Shown here: positions 17,011 to 26,720 of the stretch, one piece after another
Layout of the letters: every line of letters begins with the position of its first letter
Position numbering within the stretch: position 1 is the first letter of the stretch
Source of the DNA: CAYMAZ01 sp964388575
GTDB lineage: Bacteria > Bacteroidota > Bacteroidia > Bacteroidales > DTU049
DNA: 64,000 nucleotides
Assembly (NCBI GenBank): GCA_964388575.1
Contig: CAYMAZ010000003.1
Span: 68,326-132,325 of the forward strand
Direction of reading: 5' to 3'
Notes under the pieces: model-generated
Told to the model about the DNA's origin: nothing
Seen by the model: the letters and a program-made list of their open reading frames with translations, nothing else
Databases searched by the model: none
Program-made: the position numbers and the translations under genes

Positions 17011-19332
17011 ATGTCAAAAAACCTTGTGATCGTTGAATCACCTGCAAAAGCAAGGACAATTGAAAAATTTCTCGGAAAAGATTTTGTTGTCAGATCATGT
17101 AACGGTCATATTCGTGACCTTTCAAAAAAAGATATCAGTATAGATATTGAAAACAATTTTAATCCGAAATATGAATTACTTGCCGAAAAGAAATCCGTTA
17201 TTCAGGATTTACTGAAAGGTGTTAAACAATCTGAAAAAGTTTGGCTTGCAACTGATGAGGACAGAGAAGGTGAGGCCATATCATGGCACTTACTGGAAGC
17301 GCTGAAGCTGGACGAGAAGAAAACAGAACGGATCACATTTCATGAAATTACAAAAACTGCAATTCAGAAAGCCATACAGAACCCAAGAAAAATCAACCGT
17401 GAACTTGTGAATGCACAGCAAGCAAGACGTGTTCTGGACAGAATTGTTGGATATGAGCTTTCACCACTGCTCTGGAAAAAAATCAAACCCGGACTGTCAG
17501 CAGGAAGAGTGCAATCTGTTGCAGTTCGTTTGATTGTTGAGCGTGAAAATGAAATCAAAAGTTTCAAGACAGAATTTTCTTACAGAATTACAGCACTTTT
17601 CAATGAGGCAAAGAACACTGATAAACACATCAGAGCAGAACTGAATCACAGGTTTAAAACCCGGGATGAAGCTGAAAAATTCCTTACATCATGTATCGGA
17701 TCAGAGTTTAAAGTACTTGAAATTGAAACCAAACCGGCTTTTAAATCTCCTCCTCCTCCCTTCACCACTTCTTCACTTCAACAGGAAGCAGGTAGAAAAC
17801 TTGGCTTTCCCGTTTCAAAAACAATGGTTGTCGCTCAACAACTCTATGAAACAGGAAAAATTACCTATATGAGAACTGACTCTGTAAATCTTTCTGACCT
17901 TGCCATTGCTGCATGTAAAAAGGAAATTGAAGCCACTTACGGACCTGATTATTCGCAGACCAGAAAATACGCCAGTAAGATCAAGGGGGCACAGGAAGCC
18001 CATGAAGCAATCAGACCCACTTATATGAATGTTCAGGATGTGGAAGGCACAAAAGATCAGAAAAATCTCTACGATTTGATCTGGAAAAGAACCATCGCAT
18101 CACAAATGAGCAATGCCAAACTTGAAAAAACGGTAATTGATATTTCTTCTCCCCACAAAACATATCTTTTTCAGGCTAAAGGCGAAGTTATTCTTTTTGA
18201 AGGATTCCTGAAAGTTTACAATGAATCTGATGATGAAGATGTCCATACTGAAGACACCAACATTCTCCCTCAGGTTTCAAAAAATGATTTGCTCGAATAT
18301 ATTGAGATACTTGCAACCCAGAAATTTTCACAACCACCATACAGATTTGCTGAAACAAGTCTTGTTAAAAAACTCGAGGAACTGGGCATCGGAAGACCAT
18401 CTACTTATGCTCCGATTATTTCAACCATACAGAAAAGAGATTATGTGGTAAAGGAAACACGAAAAGGCTCAACCCGTGATTATGAAATTCTCACTCTGAC
18501 AAAGAAAACCATCAAGTCAAAAACCACAAGTGAAAATGTAGGTGCAGAAAAAAACAAATTGTTTCCCACTGATCTTGGAATTATTGTCACGGGATTTCTG
18601 ACAGAGCATTTCTCCGATATCATGGACTATCAATTTACCGCACAGGTTGAAAAGCAATTTGATGAAATTGCCACAGGAGGTGTTGTCTGGACAGAAATGA
18701 TCAGTGACTTTTACAAAGACTTTCATCCCCAGATCAGTAAAACTCAAAGTGAAAGCAAAAAATTCATCGGGGAACGACTTCTTGGAGAAGACCCGAAAAC
18801 AGGAAAGAATGTGTATGTTAAAGTTGGGAGATATGGCCCGATCGTTCAGATCGGCGAAACAGGAAGTGAAGAGAAACCAAAATTTGCCAGCCTTCTCAAA
18901 CATCAGTCAGTACAGGATATCAAACTGGAAGAAGCCCTTCAGTTGTTTAATTTTCCCATCACACTGGGGAAGCTGGATGCAAAAGATTTGATTGTCAGCG
19001 TAGGGCCTTACGGACCATATGTGAAATATGACAGTAAGTTTTATCAGATTCCGGCCAATATGAATCCGCTTATAATCACTATTGAACAAGCTGCAGAAAT
19101 CATTGCAAATAAAAAACAGGGCACTGAAAGTTCGATAATTAATGATTTCAGCGGAGACCCTGAATTATCTGTCCGAAAAGGGAAATGGGGACCTTATATA
19201 AAGCTGAAAAATGAAAATTTCAAAATTCCCAAAGGACACGATCCGGAATCTCTCACGAAAGAAGAATGCCTGAAAATCATTGAGGAAGCACGGTTAAATC
19301 CACCCAAAAAAAGAACCTTCAAAAAACGTTAA
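17011..19332 (+). CDS. topA: DNA topoisomerase I
   Basis: Type IA topoisomerase relaxing negative supercoils, 773 residues from ATG 17011 (MSKNLVIVESPAKA). A TTG 30 bases upstream adds a non-family leader. The Toprim domain (VIVESPAKARTIEKFLG, ATDEDREGEAISWHL) and the active-site Tyr in GKITYMRTDS are present. Instead of C4 zinc fingers, the C-terminus has about three Topo_C-type repeats (VYVKVGRYGPIVQIG, LIVSVGPYGPYVKY, LSVRKGKWGPYIKL) and a basic tail, as usual in this phylum. A TATTTTG box lies just upstream of the ATG. It is followed after 1 base by the ureohydrolase-like gene. Confidence 0.96.
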   Translation: MSKNLVIVESPAKARTIEKFLGKDFVVRSCNGHIRDLSKKDISIDIENNFNPKYELLAEKKSVIQDLLKGVKQSEKVWLATDEDREGEAISWHLLEALKLDEKKTERITFHEITKTAIQKAIQNPRKINRELVNAQQARRVLDRIVGYELSPLLWKKIKPGLSAGRVQSVAVRLIVERENEIKSFKTEFSYRITALFNEAKNTDKHIRAELNHRFKTRDEAEKFLTSCIGSEFKVLEIETKPAFKSPPPPFTTSSLQQEAGRKLGFPVSKTMVVAQQLYETGKITYMRTDSVNLSDLAIAACKKEIEATYGPDYSQTRKYASKIKGAQEAHEAIRPTYMNVQDVEGTKDQKNLYDLIWKRTIASQMSNAKLEKTVIDISSPHKTYLFQAKGEVILFEGFLKVYNESDDEDVHTEDTNILPQVSKNDLLEYIEILATQKFSQPPYRFAETSLVKKLEELGIGRPSTYAPIISTIQKRDYVVKETRKGSTRDYEILTLTKKTIKSKTTSENVGAEKNKLFPTDLGIIVTGFLTEHFSDIMDYQFTAQVEKQFDEIATGGVVWTEMISDFYKDFHPQISKTQSESKKFIGERLLGEDPKTGKNVYVKVGRYGPIVQIGETGSEEKPKFASLLKHQSVQDIKLEEALQLFNFPITLGKLDAKDLIVSVGPYGPYVKYDSKFYQIPANMNPLIITIEQAAEIIANKKQGTESSIINDFSGDPELSVRKGKWGPYIKLKNENFKIPKGHDPESLTKEECLKIIEEARLNPPKKRTFKKR

Positions 19333-19333
19333 G

Positions 19334-20506
19334 ATGACTGAATGGCAAGACATTCTTGAAACCCCGGACCTGCCTGAATCTTTTTACGAAGACTTACCAA
19401 AACATGCATTGGGAAAAACCATTGCAACACACAGGGAATCAGGGCTTCCGTCATTTGAAGATGCGGATGTTGTTCTGATCGGAGTCCCCGAAGATAAAAA
19501 CGCATCTGGAAATTTCGGTTCCTCAAAAGCACCCAACCTCATTCGTCAGCATTTGTTCAGGTTGATGAACAGAACACCTTCGATGAAGATTGTTGATGCC
19601 GGAAACATCATTCCCGGTCAAACCGCACAGGACACATATATTGCTTTGTCCCAAATTCTGGCAGATTTTATTCAGAGCAAAATATTTCCGGTCATTATCG
19701 GAGGATCAAACGACCTTGCCTATGCCAACTATCTTGCTTACGAGAAGGCGGAACATATTATCAACATTGCTTCAGTAGACTCACGCTTTGACATCGGATC
19801 ACCTGATTCCGTGATGAGTTCACAAACGTATCTGAATCAGATCATCATGCGTCAACCAAACTATTTGTTTAATTACACAAACATCGGATATCAGAGTTAT
19901 TTTGTTGACAATGAGATGATCAGCCTGATGAATCAGCTGTTCTTTGATAGCTATCGGGTAGGGATGATCAGAAATGACATTGAAGAAACTGAACCCTTGC
20001 TCAGAAATGCGGATATGCTGAGCATCGATATTTCAGCTGTCAAGCAATCCGATGCCCCTGCCAATGAATTTTCATCACCAAACGGACTCACCGGTGAAGA
20101 AATTTGCCGCATATGCAGATATGCCGGAATGAGTGATAAACTGACCTCAGCTGGATTCTATGAAGTCAACCCGCTGATTGATCTGAATGAGCAAACATCA
20201 AAGCTTGCGGCACAAATGATCTGGTTCTTGATTGAAGGGATCTCTCTGCGCAAACATGACTATCCCCAACAAGACAGTGAAGATTATTCAAAATTTCATG
20301 TATTCAGTAAAAAACTTGACAGGAAAATATTGTTTTATAAAAGTAAAATTTCAGGAAGATGGTGGATGGAAGTACCATGTCCTGTCAAAAAAGATGACCG
20401 TATCAGCCGTCATTACCTGGTCGCCTGTTCATATAAAGATTATCAAATTGCTATGAAAGATGAACTTCCTGACAGATGGTGGCAGACCTATCAAAAAATT
20501 ATGTAA
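19334..20506 (+). CDS. Ureohydrolase-fold (formimidoylglutamase-like) protein, metal ligands degenerate
   Basis: A 390-residue cytoplasmic protein with the arginase/agmatinase fold (DVVLIGVPEDKNASGN, GSSKAPNLIRQHL, PVIIGGSNDLAYANYLA). The Mn-binding motifs of active ureohydrolases are altered: the GGxH motif reads GGSND (Asn126 for His), DAHxD reads DSRFD (Arg151 for His) and SxDxDxxDP reads SIDISAVKQSDAP (second Asp to Ser). Homologues next to topA and the gld genes in this phylum are routinely named formimidoylglutamase; catalysis looks unlikely here. It starts 1 base after topA and lies upstream of porP and gldKLMN, so a link to secretion or gliding is possible but unproven. Confidence 0.82.
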   Translation: MTEWQDILETPDLPESFYEDLPKHALGKTIATHRESGLPSFEDADVVLIGVPEDKNASGNFGSSKAPNLIRQHLFRLMNRTPSMKIVDAGNIIPGQTAQDTYIALSQILADFIQSKIFPVIIGGSNDLAYANYLAYEKAEHIINIASVDSRFDIGSPDSVMSSQTYLNQIIMRQPNYLFNYTNIGYQSYFVDNEMISLMNQLFFDSYRVGMIRNDIEETEPLLRNADMLSIDISAVKQSDAPANEFSSPNGLTGEEICRICRYAGMSDKLTSAGFYEVNPLIDLNEQTSKLAAQMIWFLIEGISLRKHDYPQQDSEDYSKFHVFSKKLDRKILFYKSKISGRWWMEVPCPVKKDDRISRHYLVACSYKDYQIAMKDELPDRWWQTYQKIM

Positions 20507-20511
20507 CTTTG
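20504..20511 (+). promoter_or_regulatory. Putative -7 box upstream of porP
   Basis: TAACTTTG at the very end of the preceding gene, fitting TAnnTTTG. It would give a leader of about 130 bases to the porP ATG at 20648. Confidence 0.35.
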
Positions 20512-20647
20512 CCAATTGTTATGAAACTTTTTCAGTAAAATTATGTACAAGAATCAAAAATCTATTAACAAAAATTTGTTAATATCAAAAATTCTTCGTT
20601 ATTTTATGCCCGATTTTAGTGACCACCTATTCTCAATATCATTGTTT

Positions 20648-21631
20648 ATGAAAAAATATTTATTTTTTCCTTTCGTTCTGGTTTTTGCAATGCTTTGCTC
20701 AACAAACGTATACGCGCAGCAGGAAGCTCAGTTCAGCCATAATATGTTTAATATTTTATCCTATAATCCTGCTTTTGCAGGTAGCAACGACCAGATTTGT
20801 TTGAATATTCTGGGTCGTCAGCAATGGATGGGATTTTCAGAAACAAATCCTGACGGCGAACAATATAGTGTTTCACCACAAACATTTCTGTTCAGCATGG
20901 ACGCATATATCAAACCTCTTCGTGGAGGAATTGGCGCAGTTGTTTATAAAGACAAACTGGGTCATGAAGATAACATTGGTTTGAAATTCGGGTACGCGTA
21001 TAAAAGAATCCTTGGCCCCGGACAAGCCAGTATTGGTGTTCAAGCAGGATTTCTGAACAAAACAATCAATTACGGAGGATTTTTTCCAATTGATGAAGGA
21101 GATCCACTGTTACAGGGCGCCAAGGAAAGTGACATGATTTTTGACGTTTCTGCCGGGTTGTTTTATAAGGTTCCCGGGGAGTATTATGCAGGTATTTCCA
21201 GCTCACAATTGCTTCAGTCAGAATCTGACTTTTCAGGCACATCAAGCCTCGGTAGTCCAAAACTGAAGCGTCACTATTTTCTTGTTGGAGGATATCAATA
21301 TGCTCTTCCAAACAATCCGTCTTTCGAACTGATGCCTTCGTTGTTCATTAAAACAGATTTTGTTTCAGCGCAGTATGATGTGAACCTGCTTGTCATGTAT
21401 AATCAGCAATTTTGGGGCGGATTAAGCTATCGGGTTGATGATGCTCTTGTTTTTCTTGCAGGCGCATCACCGTATGATGGATTAAAACTTGGTATTGCCT
21501 ATGATTTTACAACATCAGCTCTAGGATCACAAGGCAGAAGCTATGGTTCTGCGGAAATCTACATCGGCTACTGTTTTAAAATTGAAATTCCACCAGTCAT
21601 ATCAAGTTACAAAAATGTAAGATTCTTATAA
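20648..21631 (+). CDS. porP: T9SS outer-membrane protein, PorP/SprF family
   Basis: Outer-membrane beta-barrel of the PorP/SprF family, 327 residues from ATG 20648, where a signal peptide begins (MKKYLFFPFVLVFAM) and ends VYAQQEAQ with Gln at +1. An ATG 105 bases upstream gives a non-signal leader and is rejected. Family hallmarks are FSHNMFNILSYNPAFAGS, GRQQWMGF and the repeated GLKFGYAYKRI-type strands, ending in YIGYCFKI. In the T9SS, PorP-type barrels couple to the PorK/PorN ring or anchor surface cargo. It sits directly before gldK, the standard gene order. Confidence 0.92.
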   Translation: MKKYLFFPFVLVFAMLCSTNVYAQQEAQFSHNMFNILSYNPAFAGSNDQICLNILGRQQWMGFSETNPDGEQYSVSPQTFLFSMDAYIKPLRGGIGAVVYKDKLGHEDNIGLKFGYAYKRILGPGQASIGVQAGFLNKTINYGGFFPIDEGDPLLQGAKESDMIFDVSAGLFYKVPGEYYAGISSSQLLQSESDFSGTSSLGSPKLKRHYFLVGGYQYALPNNPSFELMPSLFIKTDFVSAQYDVNLLVMYNQQFWGGLSYRVDDALVFLAGASPYDGLKLGIAYDFTTSALGSQGRSYGSAEIYIGYCFKIEIPPVISSYKNVRFL

Positions 21632-21649
21632 TGTTATTTGAAACTTTTT

Positions 21650-21657
21650 TAAATTTG
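21650..21657 (+). promoter_or_regulatory. Putative -7 box of the gldKLMN operon
   Basis: TAAATTTG, 42 bases before the gldK ATG. No convincing -33 element. Confidence 0.4.
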
Positions 21658-21699
21658 CAACCGTAAAATATAAAATTTGAGTCAGTAAACCATATCATC

Positions 21700-23085
21700 A
21701 TGAAAATATACCTCATGTACAACAACAAAAGCATTCTACTTTGGTTTTTCATTGCAGCCATCATCATGGGATGTTCTAAATCTGACAGAGGACATCTTGT
21801 GGGAGTACAGAACAGGGAAAACTGGTATCAGGGCGATCCCTATGGAATGCTGTTTATTCCACACGGCAGCTATACCATGGGCCAGAATGATCAGGATGTC
21901 CCTTACAGCCATCTTGCTGTCTCCAAAACTGTTACAGTAACATCCTTTTATATGGATGAAACCGAAATTACAAACAATGAATACAGACAGTTTGTTTACT
22001 GGGTGAGAGATTCAATTGCCAGGTCAATTCTTGGCGATATTGATGAGTCATATCTGATCATGCAGGACCAGTATGGTGAAGATTTTGATCCTCCCTACCT
22101 GAACTGGAAAAGGAAAATCAAATGGAATGGCGAGCAGGAAAGAGAAGCTCTGTCAGAACTGTACTATCAGGAACATGAACGTTTTTACCGCAGAAAAGAA
22201 CTTGATACAAGAAAGCTTAATTATGAATATTGGTGGATAGACTACAAGGCAGCTGCTCAGAAAGATTTTGAGAATCCAACACAATCTCCTGACATTAACA
22301 CATCATCATGGACAAACAGATCTCAGGGATATCGGGATCGTTCGGTTTATATTAAAAGAGATATTATAAATGTATACCCGGATACATTATGCTGGGTACA
22401 TGATTTTACATATTCATTTAACGAACCTCTGACTCAGAATTATTTTTCACATCCTGCCTATGATCATTATCCAGTTGTGGGTGTCAGTTGGAAACAGGCA
22501 CGTGCATTTTCAATCTGGAGAACAAATTATCTCAATGCCTATCTGGAATCAAGTCAGAATATGTCAAGAGTGAACGAATTTCGTCTTCCCACAGAATCAG
22601 AATGGGAATGGGCAGCCAGAGGCGGTCTTGAATTAAGTCCGTTTCCCTGGGGAGGTCCGTATATCAGAAACAGCAATGGTTGCTTCCTTGGGAACTATAA
22701 ACCTCTAAGAGGAAACTACATTGATGACGGAGGGGCAACACCCATTATTGTTGCACATTATGCTCCCAATGACTTCGGATTATACGATATGGCAGGGAAT
22801 GTTGCCGAATGGTGCCGTGATGCATACAACCCCTCATCATACCAGTTTGCACATGATTTGAATCAGGTGTATGATTATGAAGCAAAAGATAATGACCCCA
22901 TTTCAATGAAAAGAAAAGTGATACGGGGTGGTTCCTGGAAAGATATCGGATACTTTATGCATGTTAGTACCCGTACATTTGAATATCAGGATTCAGGAAA
23001 GAGTTATGTCGGATTCAGAAATGTCCAGTCATATATGGGTCGTATGAAGGGTGACGGCCCCACATCATCAAATGTTTACAGGTAA
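21700..23085 (+). CDS. gldK: T9SS ring lipoprotein GldK (PorK)
   Basis: Outer-membrane lipoprotein that forms the periplasmic PorK/PorN ring of the T9SS. The lipobox is IIMGC, Cys25. The mature protein (461 residues in all) has the FGE-sulfatase (SUMF1-like) fold: PHGSYTMGQNDQDVPYS, FYMDETEITNNEYRQF, PVVGVSWKQARAFSIW, RLPTESEWEWAARGG, and MAGNVAEWCRDAY with VIRGGSWKD. The insertion in the middle, rich in Tyr, Trp and Lys, is normal for GldK. It is the first gene of the gldKLMN block. Confidence 0.96.
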   Translation: MKIYLMYNNKSILLWFFIAAIIMGCSKSDRGHLVGVQNRENWYQGDPYGMLFIPHGSYTMGQNDQDVPYSHLAVSKTVTVTSFYMDETEITNNEYRQFVYWVRDSIARSILGDIDESYLIMQDQYGEDFDPPYLNWKRKIKWNGEQEREALSELYYQEHERFYRRKELDTRKLNYEYWWIDYKAAAQKDFENPTQSPDINTSSWTNRSQGYRDRSVYIKRDIINVYPDTLCWVHDFTYSFNEPLTQNYFSHPAYDHYPVVGVSWKQARAFSIWRTNYLNAYLESSQNMSRVNEFRLPTESEWEWAARGGLELSPFPWGGPYIRNSNGCFLGNYKPLRGNYIDDGGATPIIVAHYAPNDFGLYDMAGNVAEWCRDAYNPSSYQFAHDLNQVYDYEAKDNDPISMKRKVIRGGSWKDIGYFMHVSTRTFEYQDSGKSYVGFRNVQSYMGRMKGDGPTSSNVYR

Positions 23086-23146
23086 GAATCATTAAAAAAA
23101 AATGCTAACTAAAATATATTATTAACTTAAAAAATCAATTAAGGTT

Positions 23147-24211
23147 ATGGGATTAAAGAACATTGTTGAAAGCAAGGGCTACAAACAATTCATGGCAAAG
23201 CTCTATGGTTGGGGTGCTGCAGTTGTAATTTTGGGAGCCTTATTTAAGATCCAGCACTATCCAGGTGCAGGTATCATGCTCATCTTAGGTTTGGGAACAG
23301 AAGCTTTGATTTTCTTTGCTTCAGCTTTTGAACCGTTACATACAGAGCCCGACTGGAGTTTGGTATATCCGGAACTTTGGGGATTGTATCACGAAGGAGA
23401 ACCACATCCTGACGGCTATGAACTGGACGTCAAATCAGGCAGAGCCATTCAAAAACATTCAGTTACTCAAGAACTTGACAAGATGCTTGAGGAGGCAAAG
23501 ATAGGGCCTGAGCTTATTGCCAGTCTTGGTGCAGGGATGAAAAATCTGAGTGAAAATGCTCTTAAATTATCCGGTGTTGCTGACGCAGCTGGTGCAACTG
23601 ATTCATTTGTCACAAATCTTTCACAGGCATCCAACAGTGTGAAACAACTTCAGGGTGTGTATGATAAGACAAGTGAAGCAATGAATAAAAGTGTCGGTGT
23701 TAATGAAGAATTTGTTTCTTCAATCAAAAGTGCAACAACCAATGCAAATCAAACAAGTCAGGCATTCGGTACCATAGCTGGTGCTCTTCAAACAGATGTG
23801 AAAGCAACTGAAGAATATGTGAACAGCATCAAAATGGCAACTCAAAGTGCACAAAGCCTTGCTGAAAAATATACTCAGTCAGCAGCTTCATTGACCAAGT
23901 CTGCAGAAGCAATTGATTTTTCTCAGGTAGACGGAAAGTCATATGGTGATCAGATTCAGAAAATTACCAAAAATCTTTCAGCCCTGAATGCAGTATATGA
24001 GTTACAGTTGCAGGGAGCAAACAACCAGACAGAAAAAGTTCAGGAAATGCAGGAATCTGTCAATAAGTTTGTGAAAAATATCAATGATTCTGTTGCAAGT
24101 GTATCCAAATACAAAGAGCAGGCAGATGTTCTTGCAAGCAACCTGTCAGCTTTAAATACTGTATATGGGAATATGCTTGCTGCAATGAATGTGAATGTTA
24201 ATAAAAAATAA
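23147..24211 (+). CDS. gldL: T9SS motor protein GldL (PorL) with long coiled-coil tail
   Basis: Inner-membrane protein that with GldM forms the proton-driven T9SS motor. Two membrane helices occupy residues about 20-35 and 41-60 (YGWGAAVVILGALFKIQHYP then AGIMLILGLGTEALIFFASAF), with acidic residues at 52 and 62 in and at the end of the second. The cytoplasmic part to residue 354 is Ala/Ser/Gln/Asn-rich and predicted coiled coil, with related segments near residues 273-290 and 328-345 (LSALNAVYELQLQG, LSALNTVYGNMLA). Flavobacterial GldL is much shorter; the long form resembles Bacteroidales PorL. gldM begins 12 bases later. Confidence 0.95.
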   Translation: MGLKNIVESKGYKQFMAKLYGWGAAVVILGALFKIQHYPGAGIMLILGLGTEALIFFASAFEPLHTEPDWSLVYPELWGLYHEGEPHPDGYELDVKSGRAIQKHSVTQELDKMLEEAKIGPELIASLGAGMKNLSENALKLSGVADAAGATDSFVTNLSQASNSVKQLQGVYDKTSEAMNKSVGVNEEFVSSIKSATTNANQTSQAFGTIAGALQTDVKATEEYVNSIKMATQSAQSLAEKYTQSAASLTKSAEAIDFSQVDGKSYGDQIQKITKNLSALNAVYELQLQGANNQTEKVQEMQESVNKFVKNINDSVASVSKYKEQADVLASNLSALNTVYGNMLAAMNVNVNKK

Positions 24212-24223
24212 GGGAAGAATAAT

Positions 24224-25828
24224 ATGGGAGCAAAAAATTGTCCGGAGACCCCGAGGCAAAAGTTGATCGCAATGATGTACCTTGTTTTAACGGCACTTCT
24301 TGCACTTAATGTCTCCGTTGATATATTGAATGCTTTTGTGATTGTAAACGAAAGCATGGAAGAAACAAATATAATTTTCTCCGATAAGGTCGAAGCAAAT
24401 TACTCTGCTTTTGAAAGAGCTCTTGCAGAAAATGAAACGAAAGCAAGACCTGATTATGACAAGGCCAAGAAAGTGAAATCATGGGCTGACGAACTTGTTG
24501 CCTATATTCATGATCTCAAATGGGAAGTCATCTCCAAAACTGAAGGTGTCTCTCTTGAAGTTGCGAAAACAAAAACCATCAGAGATATCAAAAAGAAAGA
24601 TAATTATGATATCCCAACGCACTTTTTCATTGGTGACTCACCTGATGGTTCAAAGGGTAAAGCACGGGAACTGAAAAACAAAATCATCGAGTTTAAAGAA
24701 AACATTCTCAGTGTTTTGCCAGATGATAAACACGATCAGGTTCAAATCGGCTTAAATGTTGAAGGAGATTTTACAGACCTGAACAACAAGGTCAAAAACT
24801 GGGAAATGGCGACTTTTTACAGAACAATTCTTGCTGCAGATCTTGTTATTCTTAATAAACTTGTTGCTGATGTCAGAAATGCTGAATCTGGTGTTGTTAC
24901 TGAACTGTTAACATCTATTGGTGAAACAGATTTTAAATTTAACACGATTACTGCAAAAGTTGTCCCAAAAAGCAAGTATGTCATTTCTGGTGAAGAATAT
25001 GAAGCAGATATTTTCGTCGCTGCATATGATACCATTGACGCACCTGAAGTTATTATTGGTTCTGCATACGACAGTTTAACACGCTCGGTGATAGGGAATA
25101 CACAAGTTATTGAAGGTGAAAGAGGACTTGTTAAATACAGAGTTCCTGCCGGTGGGGTTGGTGTTCAGACTTTCGGAGGTATCATTAAACTGAAACAACC
25201 CGGTGGCGGAATTGTAGAATATGGATTCAACGAGGAATATGTTGTTGGAGCACCAACAGCTACAGTTTCTGCTGATAAAATGAATGTATTCTATATTGGG
25301 GTTGACAACCCTGTCACCATTTCAGTTCCGGGGATTCCCAATGAAAAGGTCAGACCTTCAATTTCAAACGGTCGTTTAACTCCGCAGGGCGGAGGAAAAT
25401 ATGTTGTCCGTGTGGACGGAGGTTCAGAATCTGTCATTAGCGTTGCAGCTGAATTGAGTGGTCAAACCAGATCAATGGGTCAGGTGAAATTTCGCGTCAA
25501 ACGTGTTCCAGATCCTGTTCCATTCATTGCAGGTGTAAGAGAAGGAAACGTTGAAAAAGGAAGAATCATTGCAAGTCCGGTTATTATTCCCGTTCTCGAA
25601 AATTTTGAATTTGATCTGTCCTTTACAATAGTTTCTTATACTTTTGAGATCACAATGCCTGGAGGTGATCTTATTGAAATTCAGGGTTCCGGAAACAGGC
25701 TGACTCAGTCGATGGTGCAGCATATTCAAAGTGCACGAAGAGGTCAAAGGGTATATCTTACAAATATTCGTGCAAGCGGACCTAGCGGAACACGTCCCAT
25801 TGGGGCAATCACAATACGTATTGTATAA
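24224..25828 (+). CDS. gldM: T9SS motor protein GldM (PorM)
   Basis: Inner-membrane protein with one N-terminal helix and a large periplasmic part that reaches the PorK/PorN ring and transmits motor movement. The 534-residue length is close to the roughly 515 usual for the family. The N-terminus ETPRQKLIAMMYLVLTALLA with LNVSVDILNAF is the family signature, with the transmembrane helix at about residues 12-32. The four periplasmic domains follow, including NVFYIGVDNPVTISVPG and GGKYVVRV. It lies between gldL and gldN, with short spacers of 12 and 21 bases. Confidence 0.96.
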   Translation: MGAKNCPETPRQKLIAMMYLVLTALLALNVSVDILNAFVIVNESMEETNIIFSDKVEANYSAFERALAENETKARPDYDKAKKVKSWADELVAYIHDLKWEVISKTEGVSLEVAKTKTIRDIKKKDNYDIPTHFFIGDSPDGSKGKARELKNKIIEFKENILSVLPDDKHDQVQIGLNVEGDFTDLNNKVKNWEMATFYRTILAADLVILNKLVADVRNAESGVVTELLTSIGETDFKFNTITAKVVPKSKYVISGEEYEADIFVAAYDTIDAPEVIIGSAYDSLTRSVIGNTQVIEGERGLVKYRVPAGGVGVQTFGGIIKLKQPGGGIVEYGFNEEYVVGAPTATVSADKMNVFYIGVDNPVTISVPGIPNEKVRPSISNGRLTPQGGGKYVVRVDGGSESVISVAAELSGQTRSMGQVKFRVKRVPDPVPFIAGVREGNVEKGRIIASPVIIPVLENFEFDLSFTIVSYTFEITMPGGDLIEIQGSGNRLTQSMVQHIQSARRGQRVYLTNIRASGPSGTRPIGAITIRIV

Positions 25829-25849
25829 TTTAATACTGGAGAATAGATT

Positions 25850-26692
25850 ATGAAACGTCAAATTCTTTTAATTGCACTGGTGCTGATCGGAGGCGCATTT
25901 TATATGCCGATGAAAGCTCAGGTTATTGAAGCTCCTCCCAATGTTGAGCCATTTACAAGGGATGCAGTCACAACTTCTGAACCAGCTCCGTACACACACG
26001 TTCGTGAAGCAGATGTATTCTGGGGCAAAACAATATGGAGAGTTATTGATCTGCGTGAAAAGATCAATCAACCATTGTATTTTCCCCTTACGCCAACAAA
26101 CGGAAGAAAGAATCTGATGACCGTTATATTTGACGGACTTAAGGAAAATATGATCAGAGCATACGAGTCAGATCAGTTGGATGTTGTGAAACCTTACGAA
26201 GATATTATGTCCAGTCTTGAAGGATATGACTCCGTTACACTCTGGAGAGAATATCCACCTTATGAACCTTATGATACTGTCATTGCCAAACCCTTTAAAC
26301 CGGAAGATGTTCTCATGTTCCGTCTGAAGGAATTCTGGTTCTTTGATAAAGAACGTTCTGTTCTGGAATGCAGGATTATGGCAATGTGTCCGGTTATAAG
26401 CCTCTACGACGGAGATGAATTCAAAGGAACAAAAGTCCTTTTTTGGATTCATTTTCCTGAAGCAAGAAAGATTTTTGCTCAGAATGAGGTCTTTAACAGG
26501 CATAGTGATGTTTTCAGACTCAGTTATGATGATGTCTTCTTCAGACGAATGTTCAGCAGCTATATCATCAAGGAGTCAAATGTTTATGACAGATACATCA
26601 ATGAATATGCACCCGGTCTTGATGGTCTTCTTGAATCAGAAAGAATCAAACAGGAAATCTTCGAGGTTGAACACGATCTTTGGGAATATTAA
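25850..26692 (+). CDS. gldN: T9SS ring protein GldN (PorN)
   Basis: Periplasmic partner of GldK in the T9SS ring, 280 residues. A signal peptide ends MPMKAQVIEA, giving Gln at +1. The family blocks are VREADVFWGKTIWRVIDLRE, KINQPLYFP, FRLKEFWFFDKERSVLECRI and FWIHFPEARKIFAQNEVFN. The C-terminal helix region ends with EIFEVEHDLWEY. It is the last gene of the operon and is followed by a bidirectional terminator shared with polA. Confidence 0.96.
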   Translation: MKRQILLIALVLIGGAFYMPMKAQVIEAPPNVEPFTRDAVTTSEPAPYTHVREADVFWGKTIWRVIDLREKINQPLYFPLTPTNGRKNLMTVIFDGLKENMIRAYESDQLDVVKPYEDIMSSLEGYDSVTLWREYPPYEPYDTVIAKPFKPEDVLMFRLKEFWFFDKERSVLECRIMAMCPVISLYDGDEFKGTKVLFWIHFPEARKIFAQNEVFNRHSDVFRLSYDDVFFRRMFSSYIIKESNVYDRYINEYAPGLDGLLESERIKQEIFEVEHDLWEY

Positions 26693-26720
26693 ACATTCAT
26701 CATCTTATAATCTATCTCAT

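Noticed and set aside
17011..19332. topA as truncated, because it has no zinc fingers
   Set aside because: The C-terminal Topo_C-type repeats replace them, as in many Bacteroidota and other phyla; the length is normal.
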